From Thermomucor indicae-seudaticae (taxonomy: Eukaryota > Mucoromycota > Mucoromycetes > Mucorales > Lichtheimiaceae): a stretch of 59,220 bases of DNA. Below are positions 39,661 through 50,835 of this stretch, one piece after another. Position numbers and translations under genes: made by a program. Every line of letters begins with the position of its first letter. Positions within the stretch are counted from its first letter, which is position 1. The notes below the pieces were generated by a model. The model did no database searches, had not been told where the DNA came from, and saw nothing but the letters and a program-made list of their open reading frames with translations. Location of the stretch: the NCBI GenBank assembly GCA_000787465.1, contig JSYX01000178.1, positions 1 through 59,220 on the forward strand, given 5' to 3'.

Positions 39661-42051
39661 CTAATGGAAGAAGGGGAGGGGAAAATCTACTGATCGCCTA
39701 AGGAAGGGATGAGCCTCCGTGTTCAACACAAACTTGTCGAGTGAAATCACATTGGGTGGACTGAATAGTAAGTAGAGATACTTGAACGTTTCTGCTAATA
39801 GAAAGCTATAAACAAACCCGTCAACTTTCGAGCCATCCCTGCTAATTGTATATGCACAGACACGAAAGAAAAGATAGACAAACCTTTCCATGGAGTCCAT
39901 CTGGTTCTTTTCACGATCCGCCGCCATCTCAACGTTAAAGATCGATGCATAGCCTGCTTCCGTTTTGCACCATTTTTCAAGTGCCTGAAAGATTTCCCAT
40001 CCGTATTCTTGGTACTTGGGGTCTCCCGTGATGCGGTAAAGGATATAAATGCTTTCCAAGGTCTCTGCGACGACCCGTTCAGTGAAGATGACCTATAGAA
40101 TAGGGGGATTTCTTTTTTTTACCTGGTCGCAAGAGGTAGCGCTTATCTTCCGGAACAAGACCATTTGGTCTTGGTTTCGATCGGACGTCAGTTACGACGT
40201 CTTGGCGCGTGGGTGGTTGCAGCATCAATGGATCGTACCACCAATCGCGCGATTTAGCAATCTGTTCACGAGATAATTGATACAGTAAGGGATTGTAGGG
40301 CTCTGTGTCGGATGCATGCCAAGATTCAGGGCAGAGACCCGTTGCACTGCTGCGGTACATGTAAACGCATGTTTCTAACAATCCTCGTGCCACCATCAAA
40401 TCTTCCGGACGATCAAATATCCGTGCTCCTATAGCCAACATGCCAGGTACAAAGCAAGTCTAACATCGGCGATGTCAATAATAAGCGGGTCTGCAAATAG
40501 CCCGGAAAAAAACTTACCAGGTGATCCATGGCTTTCCTAGGCTGTCTGTTCTTGGTGTCATATGGTGGTAGAAATAGGAATTCTGTGCCCGGTAACTGAC
40601 GAAGCATGTAGTGTTTCATACTATCGATGGATCGCAAATCTAGATAGGGCCGTCACTTTTAAGAGCTTTTGAAGATTCAACGTTTCACGCCGCCCAACTT
40701 ACACATGTAGCCATATTGTGGAATGGTTCCATCTGTCATTATGTATTGCTTCAGGAAATACTATGTATGCCAAAGCTAAAGTAAACATCGCAAATGTCTC
40801 TAAACAGACTTGGTTTTCCTTACTTCATAGACGCTGTCTCCCATAGCACCAAAGCTACATATCGCTGACAAGGTTCCGCTTTTTTAAATATACACGCATC
40901 ACTTTATGTGCTAAACTTAATAGAAACTTACCATCGGTAAAATGGCCCTTGTTGGTTTGGATGCCACTAGGGTATAATCCAGGCAAATACATCCCATGTT
41001 CATAGCTCATGTTATCAATGTAATCCGTGATCTGCTGAACCTATGGTGCAAGAGGATATATCAGGGCCGATGCCATATCTACCTCACAGTCTCTACCTTT
41101 TCAGCATAAATAGACTTTCCGGTATGGAGGGACAATGTCATAAACTCGAGTTGCAGCGTCCCAATCTCTGCAATCAAGGTAACATTCGACGGAGCACGTT
41201 TTCTGATAAACAAGGGACTCTTAACCGCGCCATTGAATAACAACGACACCTTGGCTCTGTCTTTTCTAGTATTTTACCTGATGGGATTCCATTCATGGGT
41301 GGGCAATCCACTCGGGGTATCAAAGGCAGGTAACAAGGTCTGAGCCAATTGTTCAGCCTTGTCAAGCAGAATTGGGTATTTTCCATCAGAGAGCTCGTAG
41401 GCACTCAGAAGACCACCGAGGTACCGGATTGTGGACTCAAAGACGCTGATCTGGCCATCCACCTGAAAGTCCAACTTTTCTATTTCTGGCAACGCTTCCT
41501 CAAACTCCTCTTGCAGTTTCATCACCAACAACGTGCTCAGCCCGTCCACCAGACTGGCTCCCCACCCACCAAACGGGTCCTTGAATCCTTTGGATACTGG
41601 TTTCAATTCATCGTGTCCCAATGCATATTGTCCTGTGTTATTTACGCGGAAACTGTGTGTCAGAGTTCGTCTTGAGATCCTTTCACGAAGACCTACGGTA
41701 GCCCGTCCAGGCATGCAGAAAGGCCTCCTTGATAGCATTACGTCGATTAGCCTGCAGCTTTGTGAAACGATCATCTAACGGTGTATGATCCTCAAAGTTG
41801 TGCTGGATACGAGGTAACTGTGACTGGAATTCGTCGTATCCTTCTATAGGCCGAGTCAACGATGGCGTGTGGTTCATTAGAGACGCTGTACGCTCATCCG
41901 CGTTGTCACGCGTATGAATTGGATGATCCAGTAAACCGGTATGCTGGTGCTCGACATATAACCATAGCTGACCACATATTATAATCACCACAAGTGAGAG
42001 CAAAACAAGTCGCCATCGATGCGGAATGCTCGATAAAACATTGGAGATCAT
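39661..42051 (-). CDS. MNS1: Mannosyl-oligosaccharide alpha-1,2-mannosidase (GH47)
   Basis: GH47 enzymes trim Man9 glycans in the ER/Golgi. The ATG at 42051 (MISNVLSSIPHRWRLVLLSL) gives a type II anchor (LVLLSLVVIIICGQLWLYV). Then come NRRNAIKEAFLHAWTGY, GHDELKPVSKGFKDPFGGWG with SLVDGLSTLLVM, DGQISVFESTIRYLGGLLSA, LPTHEWNP, GDSVYEYFLKQYI-like sequence around 40740-40830, and MESIYILYRITGDPKYQEYG leading to ETFKYLYLLFSPPNVISLDK and the calcium-binding end NTEAHPFLRR. These are the expected catalytic acidic blocks. Ends with an unusual extension SVDFPLPFFH. About ten short introns; about 600 residues. A GTG upstream in frame (42063) is not a plausible start. Confidence 0.93.
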
Positions 42052-42344
42052 GATCCCTGCCACCCACTCTAAGCTATGTGACCCTCGTAACTTTTATATA
42101 TGATCAAGAACGGCAAGAAAGAAAGGAAGAAAGAAACAGAAAAGGGGAAGCCAAACTTAATGCAATCATTTGTAGCTTGGGAACTCGTTCCATGAATCTC
42201 CGCATCGGTAAGCCCGGTTTCCGAAATGTGGTCCGTGTTACGCGAAAAAAGTAAGATCAAGTGCGCCCGCAAATGCCGAAGCACAATGGCAATGAAATGT
42301 ATATGTGCCACAAAATTGATCATGTATGAATTATAACATTGTGA

Positions 42345-43277
42345 CTAAGTAGACGAGATCTCTTTTTCTCTGCACATTTCCTGATAACATTTCTCCATTT
42401 CCCGCAAGTCCCGATTACTTTTCAACCGCCTTTTGGCTTCTGCCACATCTCCGCTATATCTTTGGGCCATCTCATAGACTTGACGCCGCTCAATCGCTGG
42501 CCATCGTGTATATTCCACCTTGGGTGCCAATGTTTGCCGATAGTAGTCGTACAATTCGGTGCGGCTTCTCTTACTTTGCACTGCTTGGCGAATCAAGCCG
42601 AAATCATGCAGTCCGTGCTCTGCTACAGCTTGAATCAAGGCCTCTTCTTCTTCAGCGGTAAATGGAGAACTTGCTGACTTTTGTTCTTTTCGCCTGAGAC
42701 GATGATAGTCGTAAGCTCCTTTAAGTTGGCTTGGATACCGTCCGGGTATCTCTTTGGCAATAGCTTCCCAATCTGTTAAGCCGTCCTCTTCCACCAGTTT
42801 GAAGAGTTTCTCGATTTCTTCTGTCGTAAAACGGCCAAAGCGCATCTCTTCTTGCGAATTCCAAAGTTCCTTAAGATATTCCAAGTCTCTCGACACAGAC
42901 ATGGCTGCCTGTACTTTAACCCAGTCGATTTTGCCTGTCTTGCGATCGGTGTACGCCGGTACGAGTCGTCGCAATCGTTCCAGATCGACTGCAAGACCCC
43001 TCTGCCCACGTCCCACCTCGTAATGAACGACTTCGTAACGTTTCTTTACTGCTTGCGGTGACCGACCCAGTTCATAGGCTATACGCTCCCAGTTATGGCC
43101 ATGTCGTTCAAGGAGCTTGTCAAATCGTGCCTGTTCTTCAGACGTCCAAAGCCTCCCGTATTGCGATGGTGGAGTCTTCTCACCCATCGTGTCCAGAATC
43201 GGTCTGCGGTATGTTCGTCGAAGAATCAAGCATTGCGTCGGCCGAATTCGTGGTAAGAAATACCGTCCTGCGTACAT
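42345..43277 (-). CDS. Myb/SANT-repeat protein
   Basis: A single-exon gene of 310 residues. Myb/SANT repeats: YGRLWTSEEQARFDKLLERH with IAYELGRSPQAVKKRYEVVH; a degenerate second repeat (DWVKVQAAMSVSRDLEYLKE); a third (FGRFTTEEIEKLFKLVEEDG, DWEAIAKEIPGRYPSQLKGA); and a fourth (SPFTAEEEEALIQAVAEHGL, FGLIRQAVQSKRSRTELYDY). It ends in an Arg/Glu-rich helix. DNA binding is expected. The first ATG (43277) adds MYAGRYFLPRIRPTQCLILR, an acid-free basic leader that could target mitochondria; an internal ATG 30 codons on (MGEKTPPSQYGR) would omit it. Which start is used, and so where the protein acts, is open. Confidence 0.8.
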   Translation of the reverse strand: MYAGRYFLPRIRPTQCLILRRTYRRPILDTMGEKTPPSQYGRLWTSEEQARFDKLLERHGHNWERIAYELGRSPQAVKKRYEVVHYEVGRGQRGLAVDLERLRRLVPAYTDRKTGKIDWVKVQAAMSVSRDLEYLKELWNSQEEMRFGRFTTEEIEKLFKLVEEDGLTDWEAIAKEIPGRYPSQLKGAYDYHRLRRKEQKSASSPFTAEEEEALIQAVAEHGLHDFGLIRQAVQSKRSRTELYDYYRQTLAPKVEYTRWPAIERRQVYEMAQRYSGDVAEAKRRLKSNRDLREMEKCYQEMCREKEISST

Positions 43278-43382
43278 GTTTGCAAAGACGTCGGTCCTGA
43301 AAAAAGTTATGAATTTTGCTTGTCCTTGCTGTATGACACGAACAAGTTTGGCTTTCTCTCTTTTTCTAACACCAAAAGGACA
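43278..43382. promoter_or_regulatory. 105-bp divergent promoter between Myb and HAT1 genes
   Basis: Only 105 bp lie between the two ATGs. No TATA box is visible; a C/T-rich tract (GGCTTTCTCTCTTTTTCTAA) sits before the HAT1 start. Both genes are likely read from one nucleosome-free region. Confidence 0.6.
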
Positions 43383-45201
43383 ATGGAGGAACTACCTGCC
43401 AATTTAACTGATCTCGCGCAATGGATCAGTAGAAGTAACGACTGCACGGAATTGTATCTCGGTAGTACTCAAGATCGTCTCCAGTGTGTTTGTACATTCA
43501 CCTGATCGCGCGCGCGTAGTTCAGCCCCAACTATCCGATGACAGTTCCGAGCCAACGACATTTACAGCATTCCATCCGAGATTTACTTATCCTATCTTTG
43601 GCGAACGAGAAATTATTTTCGGCTATAAGGATCTTTCCATCAGAGTATGTTGATCTTGCTCCAGGCCAGACGAGTAGAAAAATAACTAGAACGCCAAACT
43701 GATTCTTGCCCTAAGTTGTCTTATGCTTCAGGATCGTTACGCCTGAATCCAGAAATAACGTATTCTGCCCAATATAAGGGTGCGGGATCATCAAAAGACA
43801 ATCAAGAACAAGCCGGGCCTGACGACGTACACGGCCTATTGATGAAATATCTTCCGCAAGGTAAAAAGCGCCCTGGCTACGCTTCGAAACTTATTCTTGA
43901 CTCCATATGATTCTTGCCTTTTCTCAAGACTGTATTAGCAATCGAGACGAGTTTTTAAGGATAGTAAAGGAAGACGCCGAGACGTTTAAACCGATAGGCG
44001 AAAAAGTGCACGAATATACGCGAGAAGCGGAGGATGGCCAAGAGGAACACTTTGAGATATACAGGGTAAAAAAACCATTCTCTCTTTTTGTTCGTCTCAT
44101 ACCAAATATCTGACAGAAAGGGGGGAAATCGAAGGCAACCTTTACAGATGAAAAGTTCCGACAGTATCACAAGCGTATGCAGTTTTTCGTCTTGCTGTTC
44201 ATCGAGGCATCGAGTTACATTGATGATGAAGACGAAAAGTGGGAAATCTATACAATGTAAGTCGACGATGTTTATTCATTCGCAGATTATTCAGTTATTG
44301 AATTTGGCGTGGTTTATGATCAGTTTCAAGAAGCAAAAGGTTGGCAGTGGCGACAGATATCATTTTATCGGTTATTGTACCGCATATCCATTTTTCTACT
44401 GGCCCGAATGCACCCGTATGAGAATCAGGTAACGCCAGGGCATGATATATTTTGCATGGAACCTCTTATTAATTGATTATTTGTAGCCAATTCCTCATAC
44501 TACCACCTTTCCAGCAACAAGGACATGGAGGTAAGTGGGGTGTTCGCGTGTAAGCTACCGGTTACAGTGGAAAGTAAGTGATTTCTTGACAGGTGAATTG
44601 TATCGTACTCTCTATGAAATCTTTAAGGCGCGTAGTGACGTGACGGAAATTGCCGGTATGGATCAGCTTACTGAAAATGTTAAGCTGGAAGCGATCGGCT
44701 TATTTCGGTTTCTTTGATAGTTGAGGATCCGAGTGAAGATTTCTCGGATATGCGAGACCGGAATGACATGCGATACCTGAACGAACATCATGCATTTGAT
44801 GGTCTAGTCCCACCTGTGCCTCATGAAAAGGTTAAAGAACTCTGTCGAGAATACAAGCTTACGAATGTAAGTTTATTTTGGACTTTTAAATAACGCAGTG
44901 TAGACTTACGCTACCGTGTATAGCGACAAATGCAGCGATGCGTGGAAATGTATTTGCTGTCAAAAATCGACAGACTGCAGCGGGATACGTTTAAAGCCTT
45001 TCGACTTCAAGTCAAGAAACGATTGTACATGTTTAACTTTGTAAGTAGCGCACACGCCTGCTACATAGACATTACATGTTGACTAATGATTCTGTGTAGG
45101 ATGCTTTGCGTGAGCTGGACCCCGCGGAGAGAAAAGAGAAATTGCATCAGACATTTGAAAGCGTTGTGCAAGATTATCACAGGTTGCTGGAGATGGTCTA
45201 A
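43383..45201 (+). CDS. HAT1: Histone acetyltransferase type B catalytic subunit
   Basis: Hat1 acetylates new histone H4 at Lys5 and Lys12 before deposition. Joined exons give the N-terminal domain (FHPRFTYPIFGEREIIFGYK, SYASGSLRLNPEITYSAQYK), FKPIGEKVHEYTREAEDGQE, the GNAT core YHKRMQFFVLLFIEASSYID, RYHFIGYCTAYPFFYWPECT, and the acetyl-CoA loop SQFLILPPFQQQGHGGELYR, then the family motif VEDPSEDFSDMRDRNDM. It ends in a helical domain (MQRCVEMYLLSKIDRLQRDT). About 420 residues and nine exons. The 5' joint is least sure: MEELPANLTDLAQWISRSND must join FVHSPDRARVVQPQ, and the only frame-correct donor I found (GTATCT at 43454) gives a 41-nt intron. Confidence 0.92.
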
Positions 45202-45647
45202 ATAATATAGCATATGTATATTTGATGGTTCACTCCTGTTTATAACTGCATCAGGGTCATTACTGTTCTTTATTTTTAGCCTACGCATAAATTTTGCAGT
45301 TGACATTTTATCTAGGGGTCTACTCAGAAAATCTTGACAGTTGCCTAATCTGGCTACTGAGTTTAATGCCATGTTTCTTCTTTTTACTTTTGCCAACTCA
45401 CGGGTATGCTATATATGCTAGCATTAAAACGCAGTTTCTGGAGATTCTGAAGCTTGGAATGTAACGCGTGGAATGTCCTTTAGGGTTGTTTTTCCAAAAT
45501 ATGAGCAAACAGCTGTATGCAGACACTTATGTGGTCTTGTGGATTTGCGATGTAATATAATCTACAATACGATACTGGCTCAGCGTATTGCTTATACCAG
45601 CACGTCTTTAACGGGTTTAGTCAATATTTACGAAATTGATCAAGGTT
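45202..45647. other. Intergenic between convergent HAT1 and UREF genes; nothing found
   Basis: About 445 bp, AT-rich, holding both 3' UTRs. No coding or RNA feature recognised. Confidence 0.55.
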
Positions 45648-46445
45648 TTAACTATTAAATAGTCTTGTGTACAGTCTATCATGCATTCCTTGGCAAACAT
45701 CGAGCAATGGGTTGATCTGGCAGCAGTCGTCTATGGTCATATCTCGGGTTTTCCTGATAATGCCTTCAATAGGTTCCCTCGAGCGAAGGAGAAGTTTTTG
45801 TGCCTCGTAGGGCCCAATAATGTTTAATCGTACGGCCGAAGAATACAGAGTGCGAGCGAACAAATAAAGCCAAAGATGAAGTGTATTTTCTAATCGATAA
45901 AAACGAAGAGCCGTCAAGCAGCTTATATTGTCAGGGGCAACTTTTTTCTCATTTTTACCGAGATCGACATTCAAGTAGCGACATACGAGCCCAAAGCAAA
46001 TCGGAAAATGGCCATTGACTTGCTCTGCACGGACCATGTTTTTGAACCGTTTCACGACACCAGGATCCAGTGCTAGTCCTTCTTCGGTAAAGCATTTCAG
46101 GTACAGCGTTAACATGGCCACGCCCTGGGCAAGCGATGCACGTCGGCCAACCGCGTTGGCAGCCATGACGGCGTCGCAGACATTGTCGCTTTCGACCAAG
46201 CTGGCAATGGGGTCGGCATTGCCGACAGCCTCGTAGCCTGCCTTTACAAAGCAGACCGTAGTCCAAGCGTACGATTCACTTGCATCAGTAACAAAATCTG
46301 GCAGACTGGAAGCGGTCAGCAGACCCGCTTGGTAGGTTGCTTCGAGACCTGATGACGCCACGAAACCGCCGGTCGGTAACGCTGAATCGGTCAAAATGTA
46401 CAAGAGCCAATTGCTCGTTTCATTGGAAACGAAGGGTAATGCCAT
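45648..46445 (-). CDS. ureF: Urease accessory protein UreF
   Basis: UreF acts with UreD and UreG to load nickel into urease. It begins MALPFVSNETSNWLLYILTD, with SALPTGGFVASSGLEATYQA, the hallmark 'D-alP-GgF--S-GLE' helix pair. Later comes GRRASLAQGVAMLTLYLKCF and the end INPLLDVCQGMHDRLYTRLF. Read as one frame it has 265 residues, but a stretch at 45890-45958 interrupts the conserved 'l-TLHLWLYLFARTLYSSAV' helix. That stretch has GTAAAA and GATTAG ends and is 69 nt long. Removing it gives LNVDLENTLHLWLYLF, as expected, so it is probably an intron and the protein is about 242 residues. No urease structural gene is in this window. Confidence 0.92.
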   Translation of the reverse strand: MALPFVSNETSNWLLYILTDSALPTGGFVASSGLEATYQAGLLTASSLPDFVTDASESYAWTTVCFVKAGYEAVGNADPIASLVESDNVCDAVMAANAVGRRASLAQGVAMLTLYLKCFTEEGLALDPGVVKRFKNMVRAEQVNGHFPICFGLVCRYLNVDLGKNEKKVAPDNISCLTALRFYRLENTLHLWLYLFARTLYSSAVRLNIIGPYEAQKLLLRSREPIEGIIRKTRDMTIDDCCQINPLLDVCQGMHDRLYTRLFNS

Positions 46446-46919
46446 GTAGCAGGTACGTGTACGAACGGAGAACGAACCAATTGATGTTCAGCAGCACGAA
46501 AGTTTCCCACTTTCGAAAAAAAGGTTCAACCAAGAAGCTTCACTTTAAAGTTTTAGCAAGTGGTAATATATTAAGATCCATTTGCACCGCTTTACGAGCA
46601 AGGATCTTTACAAACTGCTTTGTCAGTGTATCATTTATGTTCTGCGCAATAAATAAGGGACAAATTCAATGCCTGTATGTTACATCTAATAGGTTCAAAT
46701 CCAAGGAAATTAAAAGGGGTTCCCCAGTTTGTGAATCGGGTGGGGAAGCCTCTCGCTCCGTGCTTTCGCTCGGAAGACCGAAAAGCGAAAGATCATGCAA
46801 TTTTCGGGGGGGCGATGCTGTGCTGGGATTCTATTCCAGTGTCCGCAACCCCTCTTATCGTTCACACACCTTTTCTTCCTGCTCTTTTTCGTAGCCAATT
46901 GAACACTAATAACCTGCTC
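46446..46919. promoter_or_regulatory. Divergent region between UREF and CLPX genes
   Basis: About 475 bp between divergent ATGs. It holds a short inverted pair TTCCCC...GGGGAA at about 46721-46748. Long forward ORFs here (to 46894) cross the UreF start region and lack any family feature. Confidence 0.45.
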
Positions 46920-49259
46920 ATGCTCAATCTCCAAATGGGATCGAAAACACACGTATACCGTCAGCTCGAAAGTATTCCTCTTTCATTGACCTATCGTCGG
47001 CAGAGAGCAATTTCGCAATGTGTCATCTCCGCTCCGGCAGCATGGGAACGTCCATGCCATTCGTTATCGTCAGCATGCCTGTTTTCTAGTGGATGGCAGC
47101 GTCATGTTCAAAAGCGTTGGGTTGTATCGGAACAAGCAAAGTTGACTCTGCGGCGGCCGTATCATAGAGTGGAGTATGGTGGTGTGGGAGGTACACCAGG
47201 CGAACCACCAAGACTTCTGAAGGATTCACATAATTACTTGGAAACTGCTCGATTGATAGACCCGCGTACGGTAAGTATAAAATGGTTATGAATAGTAGTT
47301 TCCGAGCGATCCTCATTTTTGTCCGTTCCTTATCAGATCGTGAAACATTTGAACGAATACGTAATCGGACAAGAGCGAGCCAAGAGAATCCTGGCTGTAG
47401 CTGTTTACAATCACTACAATCGAGTGAGCGCAAATATGGAGCGGATGGCACCCAAACGTCGAAGGCAAAGGGAAATGCTGGAAGACGATCGATACCCGGC
47501 TACTACACTTGAATTCAACGAGACTTTGAAGCATCATCCGGATTCTCGGGCCATTGTTTCTGCCGATTTGACTCCCGTTGATCGTGAATCGCCGTATGGC
47601 ACGTAATTTGCATTCGGTCCCCTTGGGAAGAGAACTTATGTAGGGATTTATACAATTTTTCTTTTTCTTCGTTGCGCAGGTTCTCAAAGAAGAGCATGGC
47701 TTAACCCGCCTACGCAATCGGCAGCTGGTATACGTTCAGTGGAGCACATTGAGAATAGAATTATGCCGCGAGACGACGAAATGCATGATAATTTGGCGAA
47801 CTCTACAATATACGACAAGAGTAATGTGCTACTGATAGGACCAACTGGATCCGGTGAGTAAACAAACTAGAGTGCCGGTGTACAACCGCTGCGATTGGGA
47901 TGTGAAGTTTAACCCGCAGTGTTCAGGTAAAACTTTGCTGGCCAAAACTTTGGCACAAGTCCTTCAGGTACCTTTCTCCATGTCGGATGCAACACCCTTT
48001 ACCCAGGCTGGTTATGTTGGCGAAGATGTAGAAACCGTGATACAGCGGCTATTACAGGTTTGTAGGCTAAGGATGACTTTGAAAGTGGACACGCATAACC
48101 TATTTGCGTTGTTTTTTTCCAGGCCTGCGATTATGATGTCAGAAGAGCTGAAACTGGGATCGTGTTTATCGACGAAATTGACAAGATCGCACGGCAGACA
48201 GATATACCGTCTACTTCCAGGGATGTTTCTGGAGAGGGCGTCCAGCAAGCCTTGCTTCGAATGCTGGAAGGAACAGTGGTTAATGTGACAGACAAATCTG
48301 GAGCTAGTGCTGGCCAGAACCGGCGAGGAACCCCGCCTGGTGGCGCCTTTGGAAACGGACAAGGCGTAGGTGGTAAAGGAGAGACATATGCTGTCGATAC
48401 CAGCAATATTCTCTTCATATTAAGTGGCGCATTCGTTGGACTGGAAAAACATATCCAAGACCGGATAGCAAAGGGAGTAAGTACTCTGTTACTTTTAAAA
48501 GAAGGTAAACTTATTGTTTGCCTTCCTAGTCAATAGGTTTCGATGCCATCTTGCGGCCGCCATCAAATGATTTGCACAGCAATGAAGGAACGGACGGTGC
48601 TAATCTTTTGGAGTCCGTCGAGCCGTCGGGTATGTGGCATGGAACGTTTTGCCTGAAATGCTATTACTCAATAACCCTTTGGACACAGATCTTGTGAAAT
48701 ACGGTCTGATTCCTGAGTTTGTTGGACGCTTGCCTGTGGTTGCTGCTGTCAATAACTTGAGCGTGGACGATCTCGTTCGTGTTCTTACAGAGCCCAAAAA
48801 CTCTTTATTGAAACAGTACGAGGGACTGTTCAACTTGAGCCAGGTATTATGCACACATTGAAAGTCCTCTTTTCCAACCTTCTTGCTAATAATGATATAG
48901 GTTAAACTGCGCTTCAGCAAAACTGCGATCCGCCGAATTGCTGAGCAAGCCTTCGAAAAAAAGACAGGTGCACGGGGTTTGCGTCGGATCATGGTAAATT
49001 GCCCCGTTGTGAAAACCGAAGGAGGGATAAAAGTACTGACAGGTTGGCACAGGAAAATTTACTACTGGATCCTATGTACGAGGCTCCCGGATCATATATC
49101 AGACAAGTTGTGATCGATAGCAAAGTAGTCACCAAGCAAAAGCCCCCTATCTATCTGGCTAGCGAGCAAAAGCATTTGGCTGACCAGATCATTGCCGAAG
49201 ACGATGATACTGAGGACAGCAAGCCTCTTGAAGTTCGACATCAAATGACTCACATATGA
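46920..49259 (+). CDS. MCX1: Mitochondrial ClpX-type AAA+ unfoldase
   Basis: Mitochondrial ClpX unfolds proteins and in yeast activates ALA synthase. The start at 46920 (or MGSK at 46935) gives a basic leader ([20 protein letters not shown]). After a linker comes [20 protein letters not shown], an inserted basic region ([16 protein letters not shown]), Walker A split by an intron ([10 protein letters not shown] then [11 protein letters not shown]), the pore-loop region [16 protein letters not shown], Walker B ([20 protein letters not shown]), sensor regions [15 protein letters not shown] and [20 protein letters not shown], and sensor 2 [12 protein letters not shown]. It ends VRHQMTHI. There is no N-terminal zinc domain, as in yeast Mcx1. 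About 620 residues, eight or more exons. Confidence 0.92.
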
Positions 49260-49405
49260 ACAAATATCGCATGATGTATCCAGCTTTTCCGTTTCCTGTA
49301 CTATACAATCCGCGTTTTTGTTTGATCATTCCCTGCTCGTCTTTCTTTTTATTCTTTTTTTACCCATCCGCAATTGCCCGAGCCACGCTCAATAAATGAC
49401 TGCAC

Positions 49406-50502
49406 TCATGCATTCATTTCCTCATCTTCATCACTCTCTTCCCTTATCTTTGGCCTTTCCTTTCGTTTGAAGAACAATGGTTGTTCATCCTCTTCATCAC
49501 TGCCAGAACGCGGTTCCGGAGAATCATTATTTGCAGTGTTCGGTAAAGGTGAGGATGTTGTTTCTTTGTCGTGGGTGTCAGCAGGGTCGGCAGAAGATGG
49601 GGCGGTAGAAGTGTTTTGCCGGACGTTTGTTAAGTAACTCATAAAGTTATCGTCGTCGTCATCTTGGTCCGAATCGTTATCTTGCCTATCGCTGTCTTGG
49701 CCGTCACTTTTGTCGTGGGTATCGTCAGCATCTGACTGATTTGCGTTTGCAGTTTCTTCTAAGTTATCGTCATCGTCTGATATAGAAGTTAATGCTGTAG
49801 CGTGCTAACTCTTGATTTAAGAGCTTACTTTCAGCCATTTGCGCAGATGTGTTTCTCACAAGGCTGTCTCGATATTCTTCTTGCCAAACTGCCAGTGTTT
49901 GCTGGTTCCGTATTATTTAATCTTCCTTGTTGTATATCACTCTGGGACGTATTTTTCTCTCCACTCACTCTACAACGTTTGTTGGAAGTAACCTTCATGA
50001 CGTTCCTTGCAAAGTCTCGAAATTGCAGACGCGGATATAACTGATGTGCCCACATATGATAATAATCCATAAGCTTTCGTAAATCAGCATCCTACATAAT
50101 TGCGTTTGCTGAGTCCATGAAGACAAATATCTTGGCGTCCCTGCAAGTATTTACTTCGTGTCCTTTTCCTGCGAATTTTAACCATGGCGCCTCGTGCCGT
50201 AACCGTGTTAAACCATTAGGTGACAGTAATCTGTAATGTACATTGACTTATTACGTATGCATTCGAAATAATGCTGTCGGTTTAGTGTTTACGTACAGTT
50301 CGGCATCTAGCTGTTTGAAGGGTCTCTTTCGCTTCAGGGGTAGATTGTTGTCTCGGGATCGGGATTTGCTGGTTGATGCGAGCGGATCAAAGGTTGATGT
50401 AATGTTGTTATTTTTATTTGTTTGTTGATTGGTGTCATTGTCAAGATCTGCGAAAGGATCATATCCGGCAAGCAAATCGTCCAGGTTATCCGCGTCGTCC
50501 AT
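49406..50502 (-). CDS. CSM3: Replication fork protection complex subunit Csm3/Swi3 (TIPIN)
   Basis: Csm3/Swi3 with Tof1/Swi1 stabilises paused replication forks. The start at 50502 reads MDDADNLDDLLAGYDPFADL. An Asn/Gln/Ser linker leads to LKRKRPFKQLDAELL, joined over an intron to LSPNGLTRLRHEAPWLKFAG and KGHE, the start of the Swi3 domain. The domain continues DLRKLMDYYHMWAHQLYPRL and QFRDFARNVMKVTSNKRCRV. A long acidic tail (repeated DDDD/SDS, then MSYLTNVRQNTSTAPSSADP) ends EESDEDEEMNA. The 'R-e-P-LKF-GKGHE' and 'Y--WAhqLyPk--F-d' patterns define the family. About 300 residues. It converges on the ClpX gene. Confidence 0.87.
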
Positions 50503-50835
50503 TTTCAAAATCTGGGACACGAAATTGCGCATCAAGAGAACTTTTTCTGTAACCGCGTCGCGTATTGTCACTCCGCGAATGATCCTTCTCTCTGTTTGAG
50601 GCATGCTGTTTATTGAAAAGAATACAAGAACTGAGAAAAGGCATCCACGAGTAGATTTCATAGTCTGCTTGTTTCTTGTGCCAAATGTGTTAAGGTAGAA
50701 GAAAGAAGCTACAGAACATCGTATTCCCACAAAATCACAAAAGGGTGAATATAATGACATCCCGATAGCAACTTGGTCCATGTTCAACGGCAACGTTTAT
50801 AATGCACGAATTTAAAAGGACTATGTACATGTAAT

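Noticed and set aside
46691..46701. GGTTCAAATCC resembling a tRNA B box
   Set aside because: No matching A box, anticodon arm or acceptor stem in the surrounding 90 bp.
46337..46894. 185-residue forward ORF between UREF and CLPX
   Set aside because: It overlaps the UreF N-terminus antisense and then runs through non-coding sequence; Cys/Ser/Arg-rich without any pattern.
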